Part shown: piece after piece, positions 17,236-27,113 of the stretch
How positions within the stretch are numbered: position 1 is the first letter of the stretch
Layout of the letters: the number at the start of each line of letters is the position of its first letter
From: Amphritea balenae
GTDB lineage: Bacteria; Pseudomonadota; Gammaproteobacteria; Pseudomonadales; Balneatricaceae
Direction: 5' to 3'
Length of the DNA stretch: 64,000 nucleotides
NCBI RefSeq assembly: GCF_003858655.1
Contig: NZ_RQXV01000015.1
Span: 34,020-98,019 of the forward strand
Translations under genes and position numbers: made by a program
The notes under the pieces: model-generated
Databases searched by the model: none
What the model was told of the DNA's origin: nothing
The model's input: the letters and a program-made list of their open reading frames with translations, nothing else

Positions 17236-18393
17236 ATGAGTAACTGGTCTGATCGGGTTGCCGAGATTGAATCCTTTAAAGTAATGGATCTGCTGAAGCG
17301 TGCGAAAGAGCTGGATGCTATGGGTCATGATGTCGTGCATATGTGCGCAGGCGAGCCCGATTTTGCAACGCCGGAACCTATCGCTGAAGCAGGTATTGCT
17401 GCGATACGGGCCGGACATACTCAGTACACACCTGCGGCGGGTATCCCTCAGTTGCGGGAAGCGATTGCCGGCTTTTATCAGCAGCGCTATGGGTTAGACA
17501 TCCCGGCGGAAAGAGTTATTGTTACGGCAGGCGCTTCAGGTGCTCTGCTAATGGTGTTCTCGACCCTGGCCAATCCGGGCCAGACGTTTATGATGGCTGA
17601 TCCGGGTTATCCCTGTAATCCTCGTTTTCTACGCCTGATCGAAGCCCGGGGACAGTTGGTACCGACGGATGCCGGAGATAACTATCAGCTTACACCTGAA
17701 TTGATTGAGCAGAATTGGCAGCCGAATACCGCTGGTGTGCTATTGGCTTCACCTGCAAACCCAACCGGGAGTGTCGTGCCGCGGGAGCAGTTAGAACTCA
17801 TTTCTCAGACTGTGCGGGCTAACCGGGGGCACCTTGTCGTTGACGAGCTGTACCACGGATTAACCTACGGTTTTGATGCGACATCCGTGCTGGAAGTGGA
17901 TCAGGATGCCTTTGTTCTGAATAGCTTTTCTAAATATTTTGGTATGACGGGCTGGCGTTTAGGCTGGACAGTTGTGCCTGATGCTGCCGTGGCGGATATT
18001 GAACGGCTGGCGCAAAACCTGTTTATATCACCGCCGACTATTGCTCAGCATGCCGCGCTGGCAGCGTTTGAGCCGGAAACCCTGGATATTCTTGAAGCGC
18101 GCCGTGAAGCCTTTCGTGAGCGTCGGGATCTGTTAGTGAATGGCCTGCGCGAACTGGGTTTTGGTATACCGCTGACGCCTGAAGGCGCGTTTTATGTCTA
18201 TGCGGACGCCTCTCATCTGACTGATAATACCTTTGACCTGTGCTGGGAACTATTGGAACAGGATAAAATAGCGGTGACGCCGGGTGTCGATTTTGGTGAA
18301 CACCGAGCCAATCAGTTTATTCGTTTCTCCTATACCACGGGTATCGAACAGATTGAGAAAATGCTGACCCGATTAAAATATAGGTTTAACTGA
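17236..18393 (+). CDS. Pyridoxal-phosphate-dependent class I/II aminotransferase
   Basis: The product has 385 aa from the ATG at 17236, which has AGGAAG 8 nt upstream; an in-frame GTG at 17227 overlaps that Shine-Dalgarno. It has fold-type I aminotransferase features: GEPDF near the N-terminus, SPANPTGSV, the PLP-lysine segment NSFSKYFGMTGWRLGW, and a C-terminal arginine in FIRFSY. Such enzymes transaminate aspartate, alanine or aromatic/branched substrates; specificity cannot be set from sequence alone. Its TGA overlaps the sfsA ATG (TGATG). An aminotransferase is found next to dksA in Pseudomonas as well. Confidence 0.9.
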   Translation: MSNWSDRVAEIESFKVMDLLKRAKELDAMGHDVVHMCAGEPDFATPEPIAEAGIAAIRAGHTQYTPAAGIPQLREAIAGFYQQRYGLDIPAERVIVTAGASGALLMVFSTLANPGQTFMMADPGYPCNPRFLRLIEARGQLVPTDAGDNYQLTPELIEQNWQPNTAGVLLASPANPTGSVVPREQLELISQTVRANRGHLVVDELYHGLTYGFDATSVLEVDQDAFVLNSFSKYFGMTGWRLGWTVVPDAAVADIERLAQNLFISPPTIAQHAALAAFEPETLDILEARREAFRERRDLLVNGLRELGFGIPLTPEGAFYVYADASHLTDNTFDLCWELLEQDKIAVTPGVDFGEHRANQFIRFSYTTGIEQIEKMLTRLKYRFN

Positions 18394-19097
18394 TGCAGCT
18401 TACAAATATGCAGTCAGGGCGACTAATTAAGCGCTATAAACGCTTTCTGGCTGATATTGAGTTGGAAAACGGTCGTCAGATAACTGTGCACTGTCCTAAT
18501 ACCGGCTCAATGAAAAACTGCGCCGATCCGGGTAGTGACGTCTGGATAATGGATTCAGGTAATCTGAAACGTAAATATCTGTTTGGCTGGGAGTTGGTCA
18601 GAGTCAAAAATCGTTACTGGGCCTGTATCAATACCGGTCGGGCGAACGGACTTATTCGCGAAGCAATTGAAAGTGGTGTGATCGCTGAATTGCAGGGTTA
18701 TGGTGTTATTCGGCAGGAGGTTAAATATGGCGATGAGAACAGCCGTATTGATCTGCTGCTTGAAGATGATGCTAAGTCGACTTGTTATGTTGAAATCAAG
18801 AATGTGACCCTATTGGAACATAGCGGTGTTGGTGCTTTTCCTGATGCAGTCACTGCCCGGGGGGCAAAACATCTGCGTGAGCTGATGTTGATGGTAGAGC
18901 AGGGGCACCGTGCGGTATTGATGTTCTGTGTGCCGCACACGGGTATAGAACAGGTTCGTCCGGCGGATCATATTGATCCTGAATATGGTCAGCTGTTACG
19001 CGAAGCGGCTCTGGCTGGCGTAGAAATCTATGCTTATGGCGCAAAAATCACCCCGCAAGAGGTGACGATCAGTCATTCTCTGCCGGTACTGTTATAA
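18393..19097 (+). CDS. sfsA: Sugar fermentation stimulation protein homologue SfsA
   Basis: The product has 234 aa, the usual length. Conserved SfsA blocks are visible: RYKRFLADIELENG, HCPNTGSMKNC, SRIDLLLE and the nuclease-like VEIKNVTLLE. SfsA is described as a DNA-binding or PD-(D/E)xK-fold protein linked to maltose metabolism, and its molecular role remains poorly known. It is translationally coupled to the upstream aminotransferase gene. sfsA neighbouring dksA is the E. coli arrangement too. Confidence 0.95.
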   Translation: MQLTNMQSGRLIKRYKRFLADIELENGRQITVHCPNTGSMKNCADPGSDVWIMDSGNLKRKYLFGWELVRVKNRYWACINTGRANGLIREAIESGVIAELQGYGVIRQEVKYGDENSRIDLLLEDDAKSTCYVEIKNVTLLEHSGVGAFPDAVTARGAKHLRELMLMVEQGHRAVLMFCVPHTGIEQVRPADHIDPEYGQLLREAALAGVEIYAYGAKITPQEVTISHSLPVLL

Positions 19098-19098
19098 A

Positions 19099-19434
19099 TT
19101 AATCTGAATCTTCTGCGATACAGATCTTGCCTTCCACTACATCGTAGGTGATCGGTTTCAGGCTGGCCCCGTTACAAGGGCCGGCAATGCAGAGCCCCTG
19201 ATCGATAGTAAACAGTGCGCCATGAGTTGAGCACTGGATATATTGCTTCTCCGCATCCAGAAAAGTATCCGGCATCCATTCAAGGGGAATCCCCTTGTGC
19301 GGGCAGCGGTTTTCATACAGATAGATCTGCCCCTGGTGATTGACTGCAAACAGGTTGCGCTGGCCGAGCTGGATGCCTTTTGCGGCGCCTTCGCCGATCT
19401 CATCAATATCAAATAATGTCGTAATTTTAGGCAT
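19099..19434 (-). CDS. Rieske [2Fe-2S] ferredoxin-like protein
   Basis: The product is a 111-aa single Rieske domain. The cluster ligands are in CPHKGIPLEW and CSTHGALF (two C-x-H pairs). No membrane anchor or signal is present, so it is a cytoplasmic Rieske ferredoxin, probably an electron carrier for an oxygenase or reductase not encoded nearby. It starts 2 nt after the stop of the ATPase gene upstream, so the two are cotranscribed. Confidence 0.9.
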   Translation of the reverse strand: MPKITTLFDIDEIGEGAAKGIQLGQRNLFAVNHQGQIYLYENRCPHKGIPLEWMPDTFLDAEKQYIQCSTHGALFTIDQGLCIAGPCNGASLKPITYDVVEGKICIAEDSD

Positions 19435-19436
19435 TT

Positions 19437-20999
19437 TTAGCGTCGCTCCGGAATTAGATCATCAGGCCAGATGTTACTGATTTGCTTATCGTTGCGTATC
19501 TGTTGATAAAGGTGATCAATAGGGTTGCTATGGCCTGTATCAATCAGATAGCTAATCTGTTGCTCTGCGTTATTCAGGTGTTGTTGGCTTTTTTGCTGTT
19601 GGCGCATGATGTTGATATCCGCATCAGAGGGATCAATATCTTCTAATTGGCGTTGTTCCAGCCGTTGCTCCAGCAATGGCTGGTCGGTTTGACATGAGAT
19701 AATACGGATCTCAATGTTTAGCTGTGCGGCCATTTTTATGTAGCTACTGCGGGTGCGTTCGCGAATGAAAGTGGCATCGACGATGACAGACTCGCCCGCT
19801 CGCAACAGCTTTTCTGTTAATCCTTTAAGATGATTATAGGTATGCGCGTTCATTTCATGGCCGTAAAGTTCAAGGTTCTCACCTTTTAAACTTAATTCCC
19901 GGTGCAAGCGCTTGCGTTCAACATCAGAACGGATTCTGATCGAGCCGGTGCTCTCCAGTAGTTGCTGGCTCAGATAGCTTTTGCCGCTCCCGGATACGCC
20001 ATGCATAAGAAACAGTACGGGGGAGGGCTTGTTGGCATAGCTGAGCGCCAATTGAATGTACTGATGGTATTCATCAAAATCTTGTTGTGCGCCGATCAGG
20101 GCGACTTTGGCCCGCACCATGGCCCGGTAACCTTTGTAGAAGTTAAGCAGGCGGGTACCATCATAATCGCCGGTCAGCTCCAGGTAACGATTCAGACAGC
20201 GATGGGAAAATCGATGTTGCTGGTTGGCTTCAAGGTCCATTAGCAGAAACGCGAGGTCGCAAATAGTATCGATCCAACGGAATTCGAGATTGAACTCGAT
20301 ACAGTCAAACAGTCGGACCTGATCGTTCAGCAGGGTGGTATTTGCCAGATGTAGATCGCCGTGGCATTCGCGGATTTTACCGTCCTGTTTACGTTGCACT
20401 ATTTTTGGCGTCAGGCTGCGGAATTGCTGACTAATCTGGTAAGCCAGTTGCTGTAGTTGCATCCAGTCATCAAGATTGTCCAGATGTTCTGCTGCATGAA
20501 GAAAGTTATCGCTCACTACCTGCCAGATTGTCTCTGGCTCCCCCCAGGCTCCATCGGCACTGGCGTGGGGGACCTGTAGGTGGAATTCAGCAATTTGTTG
20601 GCTCAGGGCATCAATATGTTGCGAGGTCAGGGCACTTTTATGTAATAAACGGTCTAACCGGAGTGAATCATCAAATTGACGCATCTGTACGGCATACTCG
20701 AATGGTTCGCCCGAACCGTTCAATTCAGGTTCAGATGCAGAGCCACAAAATGCCACCACTGATTGATAAATATCCGGAGCTAAACGCTGATTTAATCGTA
20801 GTTCTTCATAACAGTAGTGTTTACGGCTCTCCAGACTGGTAAAATTGAGAAAACCAAAATCTACCGGTTTTTTTATTTTGTATGCGATTTCGCCGGTCAG
20901 GATCACCCAGGAAATATGCGTCTCAATCACCTGTATTTCAGATACCGGGTGAGGATAGCTTTGGGGGTTGAGCAGAGCTGAAATCAATACTGGAAGCAT
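19437..20999 (-). CDS. Bifunctional aminoglycoside-phosphotransferase-like / P-loop kinase protein
   Basis: The product has 520 aa. The N-terminal two thirds resemble aminoglycoside/choline kinases (KKPVDFGFLNFTSL start, IRECHGDLHLANTTL catalytic loop, LFDCIEFN metal-binding DFG-like site). The C-terminal third is a P-loop kinase domain with Walker A GVSGSGKS. Such COG2187-COG0645 fusions are common in proteobacteria; the substrate is unknown. It is divergent from mrcB and cotranscribed with the Rieske gene. Confidence 0.85.
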   Translation of the reverse strand: MLPVLISALLNPQSYPHPVSEIQVIETHISWVILTGEIAYKIKKPVDFGFLNFTSLESRKHYCYEELRLNQRLAPDIYQSVVAFCGSASEPELNGSGEPFEYAVQMRQFDDSLRLDRLLHKSALTSQHIDALSQQIAEFHLQVPHASADGAWGEPETIWQVVSDNFLHAAEHLDNLDDWMQLQQLAYQISQQFRSLTPKIVQRKQDGKIRECHGDLHLANTTLLNDQVRLFDCIEFNLEFRWIDTICDLAFLLMDLEANQQHRFSHRCLNRYLELTGDYDGTRLLNFYKGYRAMVRAKVALIGAQQDFDEYHQYIQLALSYANKPSPVLFLMHGVSGSGKSYLSQQLLESTGSIRIRSDVERKRLHRELSLKGENLELYGHEMNAHTYNHLKGLTEKLLRAGESVIVDATFIRERTRSSYIKMAAQLNIEIRIISCQTDQPLLEQRLEQRQLEDIDPSDADINIMRQQQKSQQHLNNAEQQISYLIDTGHSNPIDHLYQQIRNDKQISNIWPDDLIPERR

Positions 21000-21046
21000 G
21001 TTTTTTATAATCGTTACCGGAAGTCATAGAGGATTATACGTAGCCA

Positions 21047-23404
21047 ATGGCAAAAAAGAGAGGGGCAGCTTCGTCCCGGGCAAAAAAGAGTGCTAAAGCA
21101 TCAAAGCGCACTAAAGCGGTAAAGCCATCCTGGAAACGGCGCCTGATTAAACTGTTGTTAAAGTTATCTGTCTTGGGATTGGTTATCGGTGCGGCGGTGC
21201 TGCTCTATCTGGATGCCCAGGTGCGATCAAAGTTTGAGGGTAAGCGTTGGGCACTGCCGGCCAAGGTGTACGCACGTCCGTTAGAACTTTATCCGGGGCA
21301 GCCACTGAGTCGGGATGATTTGAAAATTGAGCTGAAAGGGTTGGGATATCAGTTTCAGTCCCGTGCTACTCAGCCAGGCAGTGCCGAGTGGGCCAGTTCC
21401 AGGGTGCGGGTTTATACCCGGGGCTTTGATTTCCCTGATAGCCACGAAGCTGCGCAGCGATTACTGATCGATTTTAGCGGTAATACCATTAGTCGAATCC
21501 GTGACGATAAAGGCGCGGTGCTGCCGCTTGCGCGGCTTGAACCTATTCTGATTGGTGGTATCTATCCGAAAGATAATGAAGACCGGGATCTGATTCAGCT
21601 GGCTGAAGCGCCACCCCATCTGATCGATGCACTGATAGCAATCGAAGACCGGGCTTATTACAGTCACTATGGTGTTTCGCCCCGGGGTATTGCCCGGGCG
21701 ATGGTCGCCAATGTGAAAGCAGGCCGCTTTGTTCAGGGGGGGAGTACCCTGACGCAGCAGTTGATTAAGAATTTTTACCTGACCTCTGAGCGATCTCTGA
21801 GCCGTAAGCTGGCAGAGATTCCTATGGCGATGCTGTTGGATCGGCACTATAGCAAAGATGAGATTCTGGAAGCTTATCTTAATGAAGTCTATCTGGGGCA
21901 AGAGGGTTTAAGGGCGATTCATGGCTTTGGTCTGGCCAGTCAGTATTTCTTTGCACAGCCCATTCAGGAGCTAAAACTACATCAGGTTGCCTTGCTGGCT
22001 GCTATGGTCAAAGGTCCTTCCTATTATGACCCCCGTCGTAACCCTGAACGGGCGACTAAACGTCGGAATCTGGTGCTTTCTGTATTGCAGGACCAGGGCA
22101 GTATCACGCTGGCGGAACGCCTGGCAGCAGAAAAGAAGCCTTTGGGTGTGGTGCAACAACAAACATTACATAAGGGCGCTTACCCGGCTTATCTGGATCT
22201 GGTTAAACGACAGCTGCGTGAAGAGTATCCGGAAGAGGCGTTGAATAGTGAGGGGTTGAGGGTATTCACAGCCCTGGATCCCATCGCTCAGGTTCGTGCT
22301 GAGCGCAGTATGGTGAGTACCCTTAACAAGCTTCAGCAACGTTATGGAAAACCTGTCGAAGAGTTACAGGGAGGTATGGTGGTCAGCAACCCTCATAGTG
22401 GTGAGGTAATGGCCGTTGTGGGTGGACGTAAAACCCGTTATCAGGGGTTTAACCGGGCACTGGATGCGCAGCGCCCGATCGGATCGCTAATCAAGCCTGC
22501 GCTTTATCTGGCTGCGCTGGAGGATGGTTATAGTCTGGCATCCGTGCTTGAAGATGAGCCGATTACGGTTGATCTGCCTAATGGTGATCAGTGGCAGCCC
22601 AAAAATTATGATCGAAAAAGCCATGGGTCGGTGCCTCTGCATCGGGCGCTGGCGTTATCCTATAATCAGTCAGCTGCCCGGCTGGGGATGACCATAGGTA
22701 CGGATAAAGTGATCGATATGCTGCAGCGGCTAGGACTCGAACGGGAGATTCGTAATTATCCGTCGATGCTGCTGGGTGCAACTGCGATGTCGCCGGTTGA
22801 GGTGGCTCAGTTGTATCAGACCATTGCTGGAAATGGGTTTCAGGTGCCGATGCGGGCTATTCGTATGGTGACGGATAGCCAGAATGAGGAGCTGTCTCGC
22901 TACTCTTTCAGTATTCAGCAAACAGTCGCTGCCGGACCAGTGCATCTGATTCAGTATGCGATGCAAGAGGTTGTACGTGAGGGGACCGCACGGTCAGTGT
23001 ATAGCGCATTACCTGAAGACCTTAACGTTGCCGGTAAAACCGGTACCACGAATGAGCAGCGCGATAGTTGGTTCGCCGGCTTTGCCGGTGACCGTCTGGC
23101 GGTTGTCTGGCTGGGACTGGATGATAATAAGCCACTCCCGTTAACCGGTAGTAGTGGAGCCTTGAAAGTATGGACCGAGTTTATGCGTCAGGCTAAACCT
23201 CAGTCATTTATGGCGGAAAGACCGTCCAGTATCCAGTATCATTGGGTTGATGATGTGAGTGGACTCCTTTCCGGTGAACATTGTGAAGGTGCCCGGCAGC
23301 TGCCATTTATTGAAGGGACGGCGCCACAGCAGTCTTCCGGTTGTGGAGATGCTGTCGTAGGTAACCCGATAGACTGGTTTAAACGCTGGTTCAGAACGGA
23401 ATAA
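21047..23404 (+). CDS. mrcB: Penicillin-binding protein 1B (bifunctional glycosyltransferase/transpeptidase)
   Basis: The product has 785 aa. A basic cytoplasmic tail and one transmembrane helix (about residues 36-58) precede the UB2H-type region. The GT51 glycosyltransferase follows, with IEDRAYYSHYGVSPRGIARA and QGGSTLTQQLIKNFY, and then the transpeptidase with SxxK in RPIGSLIKPALY, SxN in LSYNQSAARL and KTGT in AGKTGTTNEQ. The protein polymerises and crosslinks peptidoglycan. Next downstream is a TPR lipoprotein, as in the ponB-lpoP unit of Pseudomonas. Confidence 0.96.
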   Translation: MAKKRGAASSRAKKSAKASKRTKAVKPSWKRRLIKLLLKLSVLGLVIGAAVLLYLDAQVRSKFEGKRWALPAKVYARPLELYPGQPLSRDDLKIELKGLGYQFQSRATQPGSAEWASSRVRVYTRGFDFPDSHEAAQRLLIDFSGNTISRIRDDKGAVLPLARLEPILIGGIYPKDNEDRDLIQLAEAPPHLIDALIAIEDRAYYSHYGVSPRGIARAMVANVKAGRFVQGGSTLTQQLIKNFYLTSERSLSRKLAEIPMAMLLDRHYSKDEILEAYLNEVYLGQEGLRAIHGFGLASQYFFAQPIQELKLHQVALLAAMVKGPSYYDPRRNPERATKRRNLVLSVLQDQGSITLAERLAAEKKPLGVVQQQTLHKGAYPAYLDLVKRQLREEYPEEALNSEGLRVFTALDPIAQVRAERSMVSTLNKLQQRYGKPVEELQGGMVVSNPHSGEVMAVVGGRKTRYQGFNRALDAQRPIGSLIKPALYLAALEDGYSLASVLEDEPITVDLPNGDQWQPKNYDRKSHGSVPLHRALALSYNQSAARLGMTIGTDKVIDMLQRLGLEREIRNYPSMLLGATAMSPVEVAQLYQTIAGNGFQVPMRAIRMVTDSQNEELSRYSFSIQQTVAAGPVHLIQYAMQEVVREGTARSVYSALPEDLNVAGKTGTTNEQRDSWFAGFAGDRLAVVWLGLDDNKPLPLTGSSGALKVWTEFMRQAKPQSFMAERPSSIQYHWVDDVSGLLSGEHCEGARQLPFIEGTAPQQSSGCGDAVVGNPIDWFKRWFRTE

Positions 23405-23408
23405 AGCA

Positions 23409-23960
23409 ATGAAAAATATGTTAAAGACAGGTTCAGCGCTGGCAACAGCGGCGCTGTTAACGGGCTGTATTAGTGGTAATGCCAATCTCTCTCCACCGGT
23501 TGAAGACCGTTCTGACGGGGGACGTGGTCCGGTGGTTATCGATTCTGATGTGACAACGGGTACTGCTGTGACTACGCCAATAGCGACAGCGCAGCCATTT
23601 ACCGTAGTGACTCAGGAAGTGGCCGCGCCTCAGCCTGTTTCGGCCAGCAATCCGGCGGTTGTTGCATTATTGGATTCAGCCAAGCAGCAACAGCAGCAAG
23701 GCGCCTATAGCTCCGCACAGAGCAGTCTTGAGCGGGCGCAGCGAATTGCACCCCGCGATCCTAATGTCTATTACCAGCTGGCCGACCTGCGACGGGATCA
23801 GGGGCAGTACCTGCAGGCTGAGCAGTTAGCGCTGAAAGGTCTGGCTGTGGCCGGTAATCAGTTAGCAATGAAACAAAAAATGTGGTTATTGATTGCTGAT
23901 ATTCGACAGGAAGGTGGTGATATCAAAGGAGCAAAGGACGCGCGTAAACGGGCTTATTAA
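23409..23960 (+). CDS. lpoP: TPR outer-membrane lipoprotein, probable PBP1b activator LpoP
   Basis: The product has 183 aa. A lipoprotein signal ends in LLTGC with lipidated C20, an Ala/Thr/Pro-rich linker follows, and about residues 85-180 contain TPR-like repeats (SAQSSLERAQRIAPRDPNVYYQLADLRRD). It starts 4 nt after mrcB. In Pseudomonas the equivalent neighbour LpoP binds and activates PBP1b in place of enterobacterial LpoB; gene order, size and domain type agree. The function is by analogy. Confidence 0.78.
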   Translation: MKNMLKTGSALATAALLTGCISGNANLSPPVEDRSDGGRGPVVIDSDVTTGTAVTTPIATAQPFTVVTQEVAAPQPVSASNPAVVALLDSAKQQQQQGAYSSAQSSLERAQRIAPRDPNVYYQLADLRRDQGQYLQAEQLALKGLAVAGNQLAMKQKMWLLIADIRQEGGDIKGAKDARKRAY

Positions 23961-23983
23961 AACGGATTTTAGGTTTTAGAGTG

Positions 23984-24013
23984 TAGGGTAATCCTGTGAA
24001 GACAGAATTACCC
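23984..24013 (+). terminator. Hairpin between lpoP and the CBS-domain gene
   Basis: AGGGTAAT and CTGT pair with ACAG and ATTACCCT across a GAAG loop, with one mismatch. There is no T tract on either side, so this may be a factor-assisted end for the two convergent genes. Confidence 0.4.
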
Positions 24014-24034
24014 TGAGGAACGTAACTGGTTTAA

Positions 24035-24517
24035 TTAGCTGTCAGCCAGCTGGCGTAGAATGTCAAGGGTTGAAATAACACCCGACAGACCGTCGTTGTT
24101 GCTAACGAATACTCGGTGAATGCTTTTGTCGGACATAAGCTTTGCTATCGCCGGCAGTGTTGTATCTTCGGTTACGGAGATGATGTCGGCGGTCATTATT
24201 TCTTGTACCAGATGTTTACTGTGCAGATCAGCATTTTTCAGACCGAGCTCATCAGCAGTATAACCTTCCAGAGTAGCCATATAGTACTGGCTCACAATGT
24301 TCGCTTTTTTGGCTGCTTCAGGTTGGGTGTCTAATTTCAGAATATCACTCAGGCTGACAACACCTTTTATCTCTCTGGTTGAGGAGACAACAGGTGCGCC
24401 AGTTACTTTATGCTTACTGAGAAATTCGATCAGGGTTTTAACAGACCAGTTGGCTTCAGCAGTCAGTAGCTCTTTGGACATGATCTGTCCTGCTGTTAGT
24501 TGGCTTAAGGTTGTCAT
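24035..24517 (-). CDS. CBS-domain protein
   Basis: From the ATG at 24517, preceded by GGAG at 6 nt, the product has 160 aa; the frame is open to 24565. It consists of two CBS motifs: one begins at QIMSKELLTAEA (about residues 10-65), the second at EIMTADIISVTEDTTL (about 100-155). Paired CBS motifs form a Bateman module binding adenine nucleotides. No catalytic domain is attached, so it is probably a stand-alone energy-sensing regulator. Confidence 0.85.
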   Translation of the reverse strand: MTTLSQLTAGQIMSKELLTAEANWSVKTLIEFLSKHKVTGAPVVSSTREIKGVVSLSDILKLDTQPEAAKKANIVSQYYMATLEGYTADELGLKNADLHSKHLVQEIMTADIISVTEDTTLPAIAKLMSDKSIHRVFVSNNDGLSGVISTLDILRQLADS

Positions 24518-24663
24518 ATCAGACTCCAGATATTGTTTGTTGGATGGAACTAGGTTATCCGACAACCAAAAATCAAGGTAGCTAAGCCCGTTTCATATGG
24601 CGGTAAAGGGTATCGCTTTGGTGTCAGGGGGCTTTTCGATAGCTTAACCTGACTGATTTCATC

Positions 24664-25053
24664 TTATTTATTACTGGGGCAACCTTTACTGCCGGGGTGA
24701 AAGTGCTGGCCACTAATCGCTTTTGCCAATCCGAGAATACCAAGCATGACAAAGCTGGTATGCATGACGATCAGGTACAGCAGTGTCATGGATATGCCTG
24801 CGGCATCGTCGGCAACTAAAAGCCAGAGTCCTACCCCGCCACCGACGACCAATACCAGCAACCAACCGCTCAGTACCAGGCTTTGATAGAGGTGGCAGCG
24901 CCCCAGAGTATCGTCGCTATGACGGTTCTTGATATATATCATTAATAGTGCGATTAAAGCGATGCCGGGTAGCAATAATAGATTGATCAGGTAGAGTGCC
25001 TGGGCAATCAGTGCCAGATTCGATTGCTTTCTATCTAAGTTATTCATTCTCAT
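24664..25053 (-). CDS. Small multi-pass membrane protein (DUF4870-like)
   Basis: The product has 129 aa (127 if the second ATG at 25047 is used). Four hydrophobic stretches are visible at about residues 12-43, 58-80, 87-105 and 108-115. The C-terminus is soluble with HFHPGSKGCPSNK. It resembles small DUF4870-type membrane proteins. It is divergent from norC, and the FNR/Dnr box lies between them, so it may be co-regulated with nitric oxide respiration. Function unknown. Confidence 0.65.
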   Translation of the reverse strand: MRMNNLDRKQSNLALIAQALYLINLLLLPGIALIALLMIYIKNRHSDDTLGRCHLYQSLVLSGWLLVLVVGGGVGLWLLVADDAAGISMTLLYLIVMHTSFVMLGILGLAKAISGQHFHPGSKGCPSNK

Positions 25054-25095
25054 CCCGCATTAAATTCAAGACATATACTAAGTATTTCTTTGTTA

Positions 25096-25109
25096 TTGAT
25101 GATGGTCAA
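25096..25109 (+). promoter_or_regulatory. FNR/Dnr-type box upstream of norC
   Basis: TTGAT-GATG-GTCAA matches 9 of 10 conserved positions of TTGAT-N4-ATCAA. A class II arrangement would put the transcription start near 25144, with CAATAG as a weak -10. A Crp/Fnr-family regulator is encoded at the end of the same cluster. Confidence 0.75.
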
Positions 25110-25208
25110 GGCTGGCAAATGACGTGCTGAGACAATAGCTTTACCTAGTTTTACTGTCGTATGGTCCGCAAAGCTGTCAGCTTTACGGAAAAGGTCTGGA
25201 GATACCTT

Positions 25209-25643
25209 ATGAATCAAACGTTTACCAAGTCGATGGCAAGGAACATCTTCTATGGCGGAAGCTTGTTCTTCCTGCTGTTGTTGATAGGCTTGTCCGCACA
25301 CACGGTGACGGTTCTCCCTGAACGGGACAATCGTCAGAATCTTACCCCGGAAGTTGTTCTGGGTAAAAAGGTCTGGGAAGACAATAACTGTATCGGCTGC
25401 CACACCCTGTTGGGTGAAGGTGCTTACTTTGCGCCTGAGCTGGGCAATGTATATGAGCGTTTTGGTCGCAGTAAAGATGCGATTAAAGGCTTTATTATGA
25501 GCCGGCCAGTTGATGGCATCCCAGGGCGTCGCAGCATGCCTCAGTTTAATCTGAGCGAAGAAGAGCTGGATGCAGTTGCTGAATTTCTGAAGTACACCTC
25601 AGAAATTAATACAAACAACTGGCCACCAAATATTCAGGGCTAA
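25209..25643 (+). CDS. norC: Nitric oxide reductase subunit C (cytochrome c)
   Basis: The product has 144 aa from the ATG at 25209, which has GGAG 8 nt upstream; a longer frame to 25161 is not needed. One N-terminal transmembrane anchor (about residues 13-32) is followed by a cytochrome c domain with C61-x-x-C64-H65 and a methionine ligand in RSMPQF. NorC passes electrons to NorB for 2 NO to N2O reduction at the periplasmic face. It is the first gene of the nor cluster, behind a Dnr-type box. Confidence 0.96.
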   Translation: MNQTFTKSMARNIFYGGSLFFLLLLIGLSAHTVTVLPERDNRQNLTPEVVLGKKVWEDNNCIGCHTLLGEGAYFAPELGNVYERFGRSKDAIKGFIMSRPVDGIPGRRSMPQFNLSEEELDAVAEFLKYTSEINTNNWPPNIQG

Positions 25644-27056
<1,413 letters not shown>

Positions 27057-27066
27057 AACAGGGTAT

Positions 27067-27101
27067 ACTGTCCCCTCCACACCAGGCGGGGACAGTTTTT
27101 T
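27067..27101 (+). terminator. Intrinsic terminator just after norB
   Basis: A 9-bp perfect stem ACTGTCCCC / GGGGACAGT is followed by six T residues, 10 nt after the norB stop and within the nor gene string. It should reduce expression of the downstream genes relative to norCB. Confidence 0.85.
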
Positions 27102-27113
27102 CTGATCGATACC

